Positions 1 to 12,600 are shown, numbered from the stretch's first letter. The stretch: 64,000 bases of DNA from Helopsaltes ochotensis (GCA_013400155.1 VXBM01000099.1:434536-498535), one strand, 5' to 3'. Notes: generated by a model not told the origin, from the letters alone. Program-made: numbers and translations.

Positions 1-81
1 CGGGACCGGCTCAGCCCGCCGGGCTGCGAGGGCACGGGGCCGGAGCGGGCGGGCCGGGCTAACCCTCGCTCTGGTCCGCAG

Positions 82-167
82 GGCAGTTCTGCAGCCCGCA
101 GCTCGGCGCGCTGGACGCGGCGTGGCAGGGAGAGCAGCTGTCCTCCCAGCTCTACAGAAACAAGCAG
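82..167 (+). CDS. GMNC: GMNC internal coding exon, upstream of the coiled-coil exon
   Basis: This 86-nt exon follows a GC-rich intron end with a clear acceptor (ccgcag) and ends at a GTAAAG donor. It enters with two bases of a split codon and then reads QFCSPQLGALDAAWQGEQLS, continuing SQLYRNKQ. The EQLSSQLYRNKQ end matches the segment just before the coiled coil of GMNC (GEMC1), which reads EAQLSSQLYRNKQ in the human protein as I recall it; the part before it is variable. GMNC is a nuclear geminin-family protein that, with E2F4/5 and DP1, switches on MCIDAS and FOXJ1 in multiciliated-cell precursors. The exon ends on a codon boundary, in phase with the next exon. Earlier exons, including the start codon, lie left of the window, so this is partial. 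Family assignment is firm because the next two exons also match. Confidence 0.88.
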
Positions 168-1540
168 GTAAAGGCTCCGAGCCCCCCAGCACACCCGGGT
201 TCACTCCACGAAGCTCCCGAACTTTATGTCACGTATGGCACCTTCTGGGTTGGCTTATGGCATGTCTGTCTGTCACTGGCACGGATGTCAGAGTGACACA
301 AAACTCTTGTTCCTCACCTGAAGTATTTGTCTCCCCCGTGCTGTCCTGTGAAGTTGGACCAGCTGTGGTGGGGTTCCCTAGCCATTCCTCCCCTCTTACA
401 TCATATTGCAGCAGCAGCCTTGGCACTGAAGAAAACCAGGGGCATGAACAGGGGGACCCTCAGGCTCTAATGATGCTGTTGGCTAAAAATAGCTAGTGTG
501 TGTCCGCCTAATGCCACCAGGTTTAACTTCATGGGAATTGGTTCCGCCAGAATTGCCTAATTACGTGGAAGATCAATCATTTTGACCAGCAGGTTTTCCC
601 TCTTTCTTTTTTTTTTTCTCTTATTTTTCGTTTTTTTTGTAAATCCCAACAAGAGACAGGAGAAACTACTCCAGATTCATGATTCTGATCAAGTCCTTGG
701 AATGATGTTTTGACACAGTGAAGTCAGTGAAAATTCAGATATTAACTTAAAGGCCCCTGGAATCAAACTATAGTTCCAGATGTCAGTGTACTTCTTTCTT
801 TGGCTCTGCCTCAATCGTTTAAGTCTGTTCTTGACTGAGCCTGTGCTCAGCAGATGCCTGTGGTCCTTGGCAGAAGATCCTTTGTCCTCCTAAAGAAGTC
901 TCCAGAGCTATGATCAAGAGCCTAAAATCTATCTGTAAACACTTAGATTTCCCATGGAAAAGTGTTAGGTGTGTGCCATTCCTGTTCAGCTTTTGAGACC
1001 AGGGATTATCTCACCTCTGTATATGTACCAGGGCTGGTACAGTAGGGTCCACAACTAAAGACATCACTGACTGCTGCTGTATCATAAAGAATGGCAACTG
1101 CATCTTCCTTCTGTACTCTACCCCCATAAATTATTAATTTGCTGCTCCTCCTCCTTTTTTGCACCAGCCAGCTATAAAAGGGAAGGAGGGTTGCAAAGGG
1201 ATGTTTATTGCAGCTCAAGAGGAGATCTTGAAGCTGCTGTCATGCCCGTGACCATTTCTGGCTGCTCACAGGGCTACCTGTAATTCTTTTCTATTATTAT
1301 TCTGTGGTTGCAGGTTTTTTCAGAGTAATCTTCTCAAACACTCATTTAAAGATTAAAGGAAGTCAAAAGTGAGAACTGAACAGTCATGCCACTTAGATTT
1401 ATAGAGACAAGAGGCTGGAGGGGGTGGGTTGAGCTCACAGAGCAACACCCAGATCATCAAATCCAAGCAGCTTGTACCAGAGGGCAATTGCTATTAAGTT
1501 ACAGAGTCAACACCTATTCATCCGTATCTCTATTCCACAG
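168..1540 (+). other. GMNC: GMNC intron
   Basis: The intron runs from the GTAAAG donor at 168 to the TTCCACAG acceptor ending at 1540. I see no further exon. The interior is AT-rich with short T-runs near 600-640. No repeat was recognised. Confidence 0.8.
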
Positions 1541-1657
1541 CTTCAAGATACTTTGCTTCAGAAGGAAGAGGAACTTGCTAGGTTACATGAAGAAAATAAT
1601 AACCTCCGACAATACCTGAATTCTGCCCTGATTAAGTGTTTAGAAGAAAAAGCCAAG
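1541..1657 (+). CDS. GMNC: GMNC coiled-coil exon
   Basis: This exon is exactly 39 codons (117 nt), between acceptor TTCCACAG and donor GTATTG. It encodes the geminin-family coiled coil, starting LQDTLLQKEEELARLHEENN and ending NSALIKCLEEKAK. The heptad spacing of L and the E/K/N-rich surface are typical of GMNC, MCIDAS and geminin, which use this helix to form homo- and heterodimers; GMNC and multicilin pair with geminin through it. The match to human GMNC as I recall it is nearly residue for residue, with changes such as V to L or I. The exon begins and ends on codon boundaries, so the reading frame from 82-167 and into 3024 is unbroken. This is the most diagnostic exon of the gene in the window. 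Confidence 0.95.
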
Positions 1658-3023
1658 GTATTGTGTTCAAACCTGTCATACGAATGTGTGCAGAAGGAAC
1701 AGGTTGATTAGGTACAGGCCAGGAAAATATATGGAAAATCTAAGTGTGTAGACAACCTGCAGTGGAACCCACACTCACATTTAAATTCACAAAGGTGACA
1801 GTTCCTTCCAGGAATAATATCCTGTCAGGTTCTGACTGTGGAGACAGTGTAGCACCTGGAATAATTAAGTTTAATTTATTAGTTAGCTATAAGTTAAGAT
1901 TATATAGTCAAGGTAAAATTATTCCCTCTAGTGCTTTTTTTTTTTTCAGCAAAAAGTTCAAATTTGAATATATATTTTTGAATGTCTCTGTTTTGTCAAT
2001 TATCCCCTGATAAGGATTTAATTTTTTCCAGTTTATTAATTAAAAAGTTGCGCATGATTTTTTTTTCTTAATGGTGAAATAAAAAATTAAACACTTCAGG
2101 TTGGGTGAAATATTCTGTTAAACTAAGTGTGAAGGGTTGTTTTTCTAACATTTGGATTCTTTGTCTCTCATCTAAACAAAAATAAAGAAAATAACTCTTT
2201 CTTGTCAGCTTAGAGACATTTTTTTCTATTCCAGCCTTGCCCATGAAACTGAACTATTGATTATTTGCTCAACTCTGTGGATTGGGCATGAGGTAAAAAA
2301 GACCGTAGGACATAGGAGACTTTCCTTTTCCTGTTGATGAGTTGACAGTGTGACGTGTCCTCCCTCCCATGGCCAGACCTGCTCCTGGCAGTGGGAAAGG
2401 TTCCCTTCACTGGGCACAGCAGGGAGACACGGCCACCCACTGTGTCATGTGGAGAGGGTCCAGTGTGGAACTGTCCAGGGGGGTGTCTGAGCAGTGAATT
2501 CATGACATGGTAGGGACCTTCCTTGGTTATTCTTGCCTTCCTTTGACCATCCCAGGATGCCTGAAGGGCCCTTGTCCTGGGATAATGACAACTGAGGTGA
2601 ATTGATGAGTGCAGGGCCACTCAGGTCGCTGCTCTGAGCAGATCCTGGTTGGGATCACCCCTGTCCCAGCATGAGTTACCTTTGCCTCCTCCTCTTTGTC
2701 AGGCTGCCACTTTGCCCCCCGTGCTTTGCTCACCTGCCAAGTGCTGCTGGCACAGAGCTCAGGGCTGGGAATGCCATCAAAGCACAGGTCTTATTGACAT
2801 GGTCACACTCTTCTCTTTCAGGGACAGGGTTGTTGCAGACACTGTAAAGAGACAAAATAGTTGGTCATACCCATATGTTCAAGCAGAAGGTGAAAAGAAG
2901 TGTCTCTGTAAGGACAGTAGTAACCATCTTGTGCATCTGAGGTCAGAAACATGATGCTTTCAGGTATCTAGAAATTCAAATTTTAATCTTCTGTCTCTGC
3001 CTTGTTCTGTTTTTTTTTAATAG
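1658..3023 (+). other. GMNC: GMNC last intron
   Basis: The intron runs from the GTATTG donor at 1658 to a polypyrimidine tract and TTTTTTTTAATAG acceptor ending at 3023. The section 1900-2200 is very AT-rich. Reading frames seen inside it show no family resemblance and are not supported as exons. Confidence 0.8.
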
Positions 3024-3668
3024 AAACTACTGTCTGGCCAGGGGCAAAAAACCTGTGCTATCCTTAAAAGTACCAAGAGGAGATTAAAAGAGGACCACTG
3101 CTTTGTTCCTCAAGAAATTCCTCATGCTTCCAAAGCTAGAAGGAACCTCTTCAATGAATTCACTGCCTGCGAAGAGCAAGCCAGCCCTGCTGTGGACAGC
3201 TGGGTCTTGCAGACCTTAGGATTAAAAGATGTGAACACCATTGATGATGCTTCAGCTAACTACAGTGCCCTGTCCCCAGACCTCAGAAAAGACACGTACT
3301 GCCCGAGCCCTGGGGGAGCAGTAGACTGTGAGCACAGGGAAGGAGCAGCAGCGTTGTTTGGCTGCAGCCACATGCCTCCAGCCAGCAGCAGCACCCATCC
3401 ATGCAGCGGGGATTCTCCCTTCCTTCCTCAGTCTTCTTCTGCACCATGCGTCTCCTCACCAGCGCCAAGTGTTTCCTCCCTCCCAGCCTATGGGTTGCCT
3501 TATTTGACTGGTGGTTTGTCACCCAACAAAACCGAAGTGGCCTTCAGCACGTCCCTGAGTCCCCACCGCAATGTGAGGACTCACAGCTTCCACCAGGGAC
3601 AGGCCTTTGTGCGCAGGGACGACGACGGGGGATGGAGATTCACCTGGGTGCCCAAGCAGGCTGAATGA
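3024..3668 (+). CDS. GMNC: GMNC terminal coding exon with the C-terminal domain
   Basis: This 645-nt exon follows a T-rich acceptor ending TAATAG, encodes 214 residues and stops with TGA at 3666-3668. It starts KLLSGQGQ, in phase with the coiled-coil exon. Recognisable conserved blocks are a basic stretch (LKSTKRRLKEDH), the EIPHASKARRNL block, the DSWVLQTLGLKDVNTIDD block (around residues 55-75 of the exon), a serine/proline-rich variable middle, and the C-terminal block beginning SPNKTEVAFSTSLSPH and ending GGWRFTWVPKQAE. The last block corresponds to the C-terminal domain shared by GMNC and multicilin that contacts E2F4/5-DP1. Length and order agree with human GMNC (334 residues overall). 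No frameshift or internal stop is present. The gene is convergent with IL1RAP far downstream. Confidence 0.95.
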   Translation, partial: KLLSGQGQKTCAILKSTKRRLKEDHCFVPQEIPHASKARRNLFNEFTACEEQASPAVDSWVLQTLGLKDVNTIDDASANYSALSPDLRKDTYCPSPGGAVDCEHREGAAALFGCSHMPPASSSTHPCSGDSPFLPQSSSAPCVSSPAPSVSSLPAYGLPYLTGGLSPNKTEVAFSTSLSPHRNVRTHSFHQGQAFVRRDDDGGWRFTWVPKQAE

Positions 3669-4400
3669 CGCACCTGGATCAAGGGCCAGCCATAGGGGAT
3701 GTGGGAGTCACACCTTACCTTGTGCATGAGACATGTTCCGGCAGAAAAAAGGACCCCTTTGGGGCTTCTTTTAAATGCTACTCTGTCACTAACCCACTCC
3801 TCATTGCCTTCACAGATTTTCACAGATGTGACTCCAGATTGCACTTGGACAATTTTCCGCCCCAGATATTCAAACTGGATTCCTTTCTCTTGTGCCTGTG
3901 TTGAGATATCTGCTTTTACTTATTTCTGGGTTTTTGTCATCAGCTTTTCCTTGTTACTGGTAGTTTCCAGGCTGGAGGGCTTTCACCTTTGATGATCACT
4001 TTCACATGCACCAAACTGGAATCCACTTTGGGAACACACCTCTCTCGCAGATATCTGCAGATAACAAAGGAGGCATAGGTTGGAGGCTGAGGATCAGCAG
4101 TTTCTAAGAGATTTATGTCTCTCTTGACTACACAGATTGCCTTGGATTTAACAAGTACCCATGGTTGCCTTAGGTGCTGCAGAAGGCTGACCTACCTGCA
4201 GTTCCATGATGCTGTCACATTCTTTGATGATGCCTCAAAATAAATACAGGATTTACTTCTAATGCCTGGAGGCTACTTAGTTACAAGTGATTTGGCAAGT
4301 GCAGGAGATCTTCTAAGGTGTGATTAAGAGACTGATGTGTTTGCTAGTATGTTTTAAAGGTATTTTGTCTGTCAATAAAGGGAGTTTACATTTGGGGAGG
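3669..4400 (+). other. GMNC: GMNC 3' UTR (approximate extent)
   Basis: Non-coding sequence after the TGA. AATAAA hexamers occur at 4239-4244, 4374-4379 and 4926-4931; the second is used here to set an approximate end. The real cleavage site cannot be decided without transcript data. Confidence 0.45.
4374..4379 (+). terminator. GMNC: Candidate GMNC polyadenylation signal AATAAA
   Basis: A canonical AATAAA lies about 0.7 kb after the GMNC stop and is followed by a G/T-rich stretch (gggagtttacatttggggag). Alternatives are 4239-4244, nearer the stop, and 4926-4931. Confidence 0.4.
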
Positions 4401-7400
4401 CAGTTGCACTTAGTGGTTGGAGTGGGTCTTTGGGAGCCTTCAGTGCCAGCTCCTGCCTTTCTCTCTGCCAGACTGTAATGGACTGTGAGGGTAAAACCAG
4501 CACTACTTTGAGAGTGCTTTAAAACTCTCTGAGAGAAGGGGCTCTAGCACTGCACACGACTTGACTTTTAGTAGTGTGAAATGAATGATTTAATGACAGG
4601 AAGTCAATGGACATGAAGGAAGCTCACCAGTACTGTTTTCTGTTACCTTTGTCTTCTGTTCTACAGTAGTTTGATGCCTAAGTATCAAAATAGATTGACT
4701 TAGTTATTATTGCTTTCAGAATGGGGCCACTGGCATTGAGGAAGGACTTAAGTAAAAATAACCAAAATTGAAGATTTTCTTCCAGTGGCTTATTTTCGTA
4801 TAGAAAACTGGATATTCCTCTATTTTTAGAAGATAAAAACATTTCCTAATAGCCTGTTGTGCCTTAGAATTGCAATATTTGAGACACTCCATCAGGAGCA
4901 GTAATGATTTCCCAAAGGACTTCTAAATAAACAAACTGTATTTTTGGGTAGTTACTTTAAAGTAACTATGGCAGACTTCCAGAATAGGCAATTTGAAAGC
5001 ATTGATTGTAGGCATTATTTCACTGGATGAAAAAGCCAACCAAACTAAAAAAAAACCAAAAAAAACCAAAAAAAAACCAAAAAAAACCAAAAAAAAACCA
5101 GAAAACCCATGCAACAACCACTGCAAAAGAAAACCATGACAAAAACTCAGTAAAACCCAAAAAACCCCAATGCTCATGGAATAAATACAAATTTGGTTTT
5201 TTTTCTGTTTGGGGGGGCTTGCTGTAGTCCATAAAATTTTGGTTGATTGATGAAGACTGGTCAGACAAGACCACTGTTTCTGTAGCACTTTTCTGCTTTT
5301 CAGTGAAAGCAGAAGAAAAATCCTGTTCTACAAACAACTCATTTTTTTCTCAATGCATTTCTTTTCTGTTATTCTCCCCTTGCCCCACTATATAAGAGAG
5401 CATTGAAGAAAATACTCCTGTCACTGCAGTTTTTGTTAATGTGTGTGGTAGTGTAGAAAATGCCTGACCTTAACCTGAGTATGTGATGGGAGCCCTTGGT
5501 ATGGGTGAAGTGGAGGATGCACAGCAAACTGGGAATAAGACAGTGTGGCCAGAGGACCCAACACAGCTGTAGATGCCACATCTCTCAAAGCAGCTGTAAA
5601 ACACAAGTCGAGAAACATCTGCCTAGGTTTTCTAACACTACAGAATGCTGACACGTGTGAATTTCAATGCTATGGAGACAGCAGCACTATGAAGTGCTTT
5701 TGTCCTACCAACAGATCTCAAGTCGGGGGTCTTTTTCTCTGAAGAGAGAGAAAAGCCTTCCATTTGCCTGACATTTCCTTTCCACATTTTTATACCACTT
5801 CATGTGAGAACTTGTCCTGCAGAGAGCCAGAACAAAAATGTCAGATCTTTTGTACAAATCCTGAAGTAGGGTTTCAGTAGGAACAAACTGATGCTTGAGC
5901 TTTTACCAGCCTTTTGTACAGGGGTGACTGATCCTTTGTCTCATAGAAAATAAATTATGAATGTGAGGGAGAAATTTACATGAATGCATCCTCTCCTTTT
6001 CCTTTGGGTTCCTGAATTTTAGCCTATATGAAGGAGCTGAGTTCCTGTAGGGGAGATTTTTTTCCTGAGCCTGACTTTACTGGAGTTCATTTGAGTAGAG
6101 GATCCCATGGTGCTGCTCCTGTCAATTGATGGGTGCTCCTGGCCTCCACATGAAAACATTCTGGTGTAGGCACCTGCTTGGGCAAAGTTCTCTGTGGTAA
6201 TGATGCTCCTGGGCACTGGAGCAGAGGGAGCACACTGGAAAGGAAACAGAAGAATCCCCAAAGCATTTTAACAAATAGATAAGAGTGATTTGTTTTACCC
6301 TGACACCACCATTTGACGCAGTATTTCCTGAGTTACATGAAGAAGAACAGAAACAGGGTTTGTCTAACACCAACCCACAGCAAGCAAGTCAGCCCAGTGA
6401 CCAAACCATTCCTTTTGCCAAAAGAAAGCCACTGCTCAGCATACTTCACCCTAAACAGCCTGATTCCTCTGAAAATCCTGCCTTCCTACAGGCATAATAC
6501 ATTTGGAAAATGAATAAGAGGTTGAAGGTATCTCCTGGCAGTCACATGGTGGGATGTGAGGACAGTTACTGGCTGGGCTGGTACTGGCTTGATATGTGAT
6601 TGAAAGTGCTGTGTCCTCATGATTTCCTTGGGCCTGGAAGCACTGAAGCTGCATTAATGTGGTACAGTTCTTCGGCCTGCAAAGATGTGGGGGAGAAGGT
6701 ATTGCTGGTAAAAAGCCTACACGGAGCTTTGAAATGGGTGTTCAGTCTTGTTTTGTGCTTGATCCTCCCTGTTTGTCCTTTTGTACCATTCCCAGTGGGA
6801 GAAAGAGATTCAAAGCCACCCTGCTGCTCATGCAATGTCTGAGGTAAAGCCCAGGGAAGCCCGTGACACAGTCCTATGCCCCAGAGGTAGCTAGAGATCA
6901 ATGGCAATGAAAGCAAAAAGTGGAAACAAAATCCAGTTCTTCACACAGCCATCACAACTAGGTAGCCAGGAAGTTTCAGCTTGGTACTGTATTTCTAATT
7001 TCAAAAAACAGGCAGCTGGAAACAAGGGCCAAGAAGTAAAAGTTCTGTGTTCTGATGCTGCCTCTCTCTGGTATTACACTTGGTTTCTGTGCTTTGGATT
7101 CTCTGGAATTCACCACTGGACTAGCTCATAGCTATCTAACAAGAAAACACAACTCTTGCTGCTGCAAACTCCAAGAAGTTCCCTCTTGCCAAGGATCAGT
7201 ACCAGGCCCATAAAACTCCAGGAGGGGGGAGCTATGACTTGAATGGCTGTGGGACCCTGGGTGATTCTTTGAGCAGCAGTGAACTTCCTTGTCTGTAAAT
7301 ATTCATCTTGTATTAACATAATTTTTTTATTTTTTTATTTGAAGTTTACTTCATTATGTGAATGTAACACGTGCAACTGCATAGTTTAAAATAATCCATA

Positions 7401-8829
7401 TTTCTAGAAAGGTACGCTAACAGAAATGGAAGTTAATTTAACAATTAATATGTTGATGTTCATGATTTTTGTGATTTTAAAAGGCTGTGATTATATGTAA
7501 ATGTCAGTTTTACCACTGTCACTAAGTTATGTCTAATAAAACTTAACATCCAATCAGTGCAATTCTTTCTGCCCACTTTAGCACCCATTAAACCATGCAG
7601 CTGTTGCTCACACAGCACAGCATCCACCTGGCACCTACATATCTCCCCAGAGGACTGAAAGGGACCTTTATTTCCTACAATCACAAGTTCCCACACAAGG
7701 ACATGCCATGTTTTTATGATACCAGATCCAACTATATTGACAGCCACAGGTGTGCTCATTTCAGCCTGGGCTTGCACAGCAGACTGCAGTAAACCATTAT
7801 TGCTTTGACTGGGAAATAAATGCCATGGTACCAAACAGCAAGGACAGAGGGAAATATTGTGCTTTTAGTCTGTTGTTTTTGCAGCACCTGGCTCTCTCAC
7901 CTAATAGACTTACACCTTCCTTGGCAGCTGAGCATCCTGATCCAGGACAACCTGATTCATTATGGTACTCTGAGTAATCCTGATTGTGACTCTGAAATGA
8001 TGAATTTCAAAATGGCACTGAGGTGTCACATAAAGAGACTAGAGATGAGAGAGAAAAGCCTGATTAAAAAATTCAAACCTCTACTCAGCTCTACTTGACA
8101 ACAAAGAAAAGCTGTGTTAGTTATTAACTTTCCCTTCTGATCATGAGCAGGTTTATTGGTAACCATGCACCAGCTGGGACCAGAGAGATTTTTCATTGGA
8201 ATGGAGATGGCTTATTGCTTATGAAAAGATACAAAGTGAGCCTTCCTTAATCTCTTTTGCCCTCATCTAGAAGCCATACGAAGTCTATGAGATGATTCAT
8301 AAACACTCTGGCCTGTTGCCGGGTAGCTGACATCCTGTCAGAGAGAGAGAGCAGTCTATAAATAATTTGAGGAATGAGCTGTGATTCACCTAAAATGCCA
8401 TCTCTCCAGTCATTCCTCTGCTTCATTAGTTGTGCGTCACTGAGTTATTTCAAGGCTGAACACTTAAATGCAGTGCAGCCCAAGGAAATCAGTATAATAA
8501 TAGTTCACAAGGAACAGGTTATAAAAATCAGTAAGAGCATGAAGAGCTGGGAGGTCTGAGGTCCCCATTTCCCCTAATTTATTTTTAAAAATCCCACCCA
8601 AAGTGTGGCTGTACTACCGGTATGGTTAGCTGAAACTCCCAACAACTGCTGCCTCCAAAGCTGTTATTAGTGAAAGATCACTCTAAATATTCATCTACCC
8701 AACAATGTTTGCATTTGTAACATCTTCCACCGCGACATTATTCCCGGTTAATGATCACAGAACACGGGGTCAGGAACTGGGAGCTTTGTGATGCTTTCAG
8801 GAGCACAAACAATGCAGTCAGAGCCAGCT
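4400..8829. other. Intergenic DNA, no gene recognised
   Basis: Unique-looking AT-moderate sequence. Apart from the AACCAAAA-type tract at 5041-5101 I see no repeat family. Short reading frames here have no recognisable domains. The AT-rich stretch 7320-7560 could be conserved non-coding DNA, but nothing in the sequence alone proves it. Confidence 0.6.
5041..5101. repeat. A-rich simple repeat, (CCA8-9)n
   Basis: About five tandem units of CC followed by 8-9 adenines, ending in CCAGAAAACCC. A low-complexity tract; open frames across it (KKNQKKPKKNQ-type) are artefacts of the repeat. Confidence 0.85.
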
Positions 8830-9660
8830 TCCAGCTGGGGGAACGGGGGTCTAACATCCCGTCAGAGAGCGCCCACGTGCTGTCAGTGCCCCAGATGTGC
8901 TGTCCCTGTCCCAGCTGTGCCACGCCAGCCCGGCTCTGTAGAAAGCAGCAGCCGCACAGCGCAGTTACCCCCGGAGGTGCGGAGCGATGCCGATTCCCGC
9001 TGCGGGGCTGCGGCCCCAGGCTGGCACATCACACCCGGGGGGTCTCGGTGCACACCCGGGGGGTCTCTCTCGGTGCACACCCGGAGGGTCTCGGTGCACG
9101 CCCGGGGGGTCTCGGTGCACGCCCGGGGGGTCTCTCTCGGTGCATGCCCGGGGGGTCTCGGTGCACATCCGGATGGTCTCGGTGCACGCCCGGGGGGTCT
9201 CTCTCGGTGCACACCCGGAGGGTCTCGGTGCACGCCCGGAGGGTCTCGGTGCACACCCGGAGGGTCTCGGAGCCGCTGCGGCTCCCAGCCCGAGCCGCCG
9301 GCCCTGGCCAAGGTGCTGAAAGTGCCGCGCTGCGGGCACGGGGTGCCAGAGCACCAGGGCGAGCAGGGGACCCCACCAGAGAGGCCAGCCGTATCCCACC
9401 CAAACGTGTGCGACAGCTGCGACATCCCTGTCCCCTTACCAGCAGCTACCAGGGCTCGAAGGACGCTATCACACGTGATGGCATTGGTTAGAAAAAGGAG
9501 CTTGCTTTGATCTCGCGGTAATCCTCACCTGACAGCACACCTCGGGGCGAGGAAGCGGGGAGAAATAGCACCTTCACGGGGCTGCATCCTTGGTAACCGT
9601 AACACTTCACAAGTGCAAACAGCGCCGGGCTCCTCTGCCCGGGCTGTGAGGCAGCTGGGT
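8830..9660. promoter_or_regulatory. GC- and CpG-rich island around a minisatellite
   Basis: An abrupt GC-rich, CpG-rich block in otherwise AT-moderate intergenic DNA, with the tandem array at 9030-9270 in its middle and CpG-rich unique flanks (for example 8930-9030 and 9270-9420). CpG islands often mark promoters, so this could be the start of an unannotated non-coding transcript, but no TATA box, coding exon or splice pattern supports this. It may simply reflect the GC-rich repeat and biased gene conversion around it. Confidence 0.45.
9030..9270. repeat. Minisatellite, 11 copies of a 21/25-bp unit
   Basis: Eleven tandem copies, starting at 9030, 9051, 9076, 9097, 9118, 9143, 9164, 9185, 9210, 9231 and 9252. 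The 21-bp form is close to CACACCCGGGGGGTCTCGGT plus G; three copies (9051, 9118, 9185) are 25 bp because of an extra TCTC. The long copies recur every 67 bp, giving a 25-21-21 higher-order pattern repeated three times. Each unit junction makes the palindrome GTGCAC, and many copies hold CCCGGG. All three plus-strand frames and several minus-strand frames stay open through the array, so the long arginine/glycine-rich frames here are not genes. Confidence 0.95.
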
Positions 9661-12600
9661 AACAGGCAGGGCAATTTCAGAGCATCCTGCTCCATATCAC
9701 TGCATGTAGAGAGGCGTCAACTGGAAAACTCCCCTTTACCAGTGTTATGAACTGCAGTTTATCCCAGATACAGAATAATGAAGTTATCAACTGCCTCCCA
9801 GCTGGGAGGGAGAAACCAAGAAATCCCTGTGACCCCTGAGAAGAGCATCTTTTGTAACCTCCAAAGCACAGCATATTTGATTAAGTATCAAGCTCCAGGT
9901 ATTAAGCTTGATTCTACAGAAACATTTGTCACTACAGAATTAAAATAATCATCACTCTATGTTATAGGATTATTCAGGCTATCCAGGTAGGAATATGGTC
10001 TCCATTATATAGGAAATAATATCACAAATGTTAATCACTGTAAATTTTGTTCTTCCGCCCCCAGACTGGGATCCCCAACAGCCTCCCACATTCTAAAAGG
10101 TCTAAAAGGTTTTTCCAAATTATACTTATAAGTGGGACCTAAAATATACATTGATTGTTTCTGGTTTTTTCTCCAACATCCACTCTGGAATCACATGAAA
10201 GACAGCTGCTAAAGTGATTTTCAGTAATCAGGAGACAGACTATAGTAAAAACTGCCTTTCTGCTGTTCTACTTTTTGCTCATCTAGTCCAATTTGAAATC
10301 CAGGAGCTCAAAATTATCTGACAATGTCAAAAAATGATGAAAAAAGGGGAAATCTGTGCTGATGGAAAGCCTCTATGGAGACTATGGTTTTAAGAAAAGT
10401 TGACATCTCTTTTGGTTATAAAACCACAGAGTTCCAAGACACAAGCAACTCCTCTTTAAGAAATACATATTCTTGTCCAAGTCTTCTTCACAAACAGTGT
10501 AATCCAGGTCAGCTCATTCCCAAGATCTGAATATTACTGTACAGCAAAGATCAGCTCAGAAATATTCAAACTTAGCTGTAATTACTGCACCTGCTTTGAA
10601 TTCCAGTTCCCTCACTTGGAGATAGAATCAAACGGAACAAGTAGGAATGACAGGATCCCTTCTTGCTTCAGGAAACAGGACTAATTTTGTTTACCTATGG
10701 GTCATGAAATATTTAGTGATACCTTTCTGCAAGTGAATGGAGAAACACTGACTTAATACTGGTAGGTATTGTTCAAACCTGCCAGCTTCAGTTTCCTTCA
10801 GAGGGTGATATTAGCCTGGTAATTTTCCTTGCCTTCTTACCTGAAGAGATCAACAACACTGCTGGGGGAGAGATGCTGTGTTCCTCCACTACAATGGCTT
10901 CATTTCAACAAAGGTGGTTTTCTGAATATTGTCACTTTTACAGTCTGTAAGAATTGCAGTAACCCACTGAAATCGGCATGACTAAGTCCGACCCAAAGAA
11001 TAAAATGGAGCTGAGAGAGCTTTGAGTTTCTTCTTAGTAAAAGACTTTATCAAAATGAAATATCATTACCTCAATGGCCCTGTGGCCATTCCAGAGGTAT
11101 ATAAACATTTGCTGCCTATCTGTAAGCCATTCAATTACTAAGATCTTGATACTGTGTAAATATTTAACTACAATAGAGGATATAAATCAGAGAAAGTGAT
11201 TCTGTTTCATTTCACTGGTGGCAGTAAATCACAGGCTATTCAGACTACTGGGCTACACCCAAATAAATGACTGAGCTGTGAATACAGGCAGACATTACCT
11301 AAAATTTCCTGTAAAGCAAGTCCTAATTTAATCCAGAGTTCATAGAAGGAAGACTAGCAGCACCACAACTCCAGAAACCTGAAGCACTTCCAGATATTTT
11401 TACTGTATCATCCAAGAAGGGAGAATTTGCCAACACCTAACCTTTGGACTAGCTCTCCAGAAGATGTCAGCAGGAATGTGAGAGGGCTGCAAAAGCAGGT
11501 GCTCTTCAGTTTGGGCCCCCGGATATTAATGACACAGGCAGCAGAGAAAAGGAGTAGCCACTAAATCCCAGTCTCATTTAATCAGATAGCACTGAGTATA
11601 ATTAGAGGCAGCAACATGATGGAACACAAGACCAATGAGCCCTTATCCAAGGGCTGATCCAGGTTTCTGTGCCATAATGAAGGTCCTGGAGCTGCCACAC
11701 GAGAAACAGCCATGCTGTGTGTCACTGCTCCAGAGATACACACACAGGGGCTCCCCATCACAGCGGGGACATGAACTCCCTCAATACACTGCAAATTGAA
11801 AGGTGAAGTCTTCCAGGACTTGACTTTTTCTATGAGAATAACATCTGCAAACACATGGGCTCATGCTCAGCTGCAGCAGCAGCCACCAAGGACTGAGTCA
11901 CTGTCACCATTCTCCTGTGAACTGCCACTGCAATTCCCTCTCTTTGGCTTTCTGCTGCACAAGGTTTGGTGCAGCCCTGGGGCCACAAGGATGGGTCACA
12001 CTTCCTCATTTCCAAGAGCCACCATTGCCACTGCTTGTTTGTCAGGACCTGTTTATCCTCACATCCTCATTTCTGCCTGTCCCATCCTCTGCCATCAAAA
12101 CACTTCAGCCAGAGGAGCATTTAGTGTCATCCCAGTGGCTTACAGACCCCTTCTGCAGTCTTTAACGGGACCCCAAAGAGACAAGAGATCAGCCAATCTG
12201 AGAAGAGGGAATAGGAATGAGATGTTTCTACTGGAAAGGTATGGGATGCTCCTGTTGTCAACATATCCCTGCCCCAAGGCACCTAACGGGGTTCTCTGCT
12301 TACCTTTTGCTTTGCTCTGGAATGGGCTCTTCAGCAGAGAGAAAAGCAAGATTTGCTCATGAAAAGGTAAGCGGGTTTATTTCTATCCTTTTAGATTTAT
12401 CTTCCTGCTCGCAGGACACCTCATCTCATCAGTGCCACCTGGGGGGCCCAGTTCCACAGACCCATCACCAAGGAGAGGAAGAGGAGGGTGAGCCAGAGGC
12501 CCAAAAACAATCAGAAACTCTGCAAGACTGAGTGACTGCAGAGAGAGCAGGTATAAGCTACGCACATTTTCTCAACTCTTCCAAGCTGCGTGGCCTCACC

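Noticed and set aside
3399..3844. Other-frame and antisense frames over the GMNC last exon
   Set aside because: Shadows of the real coding frame, which alone shows conserved GMNC blocks.
8751..9510. Long overlapping open frames of 110-246 codons on both strands
   Set aside because: They are produced by the GC-rich 21/25-bp minisatellite, which lacks stops in most frames; the translations are repeats of RCTPGG-like or CTETPRA-like peptides.
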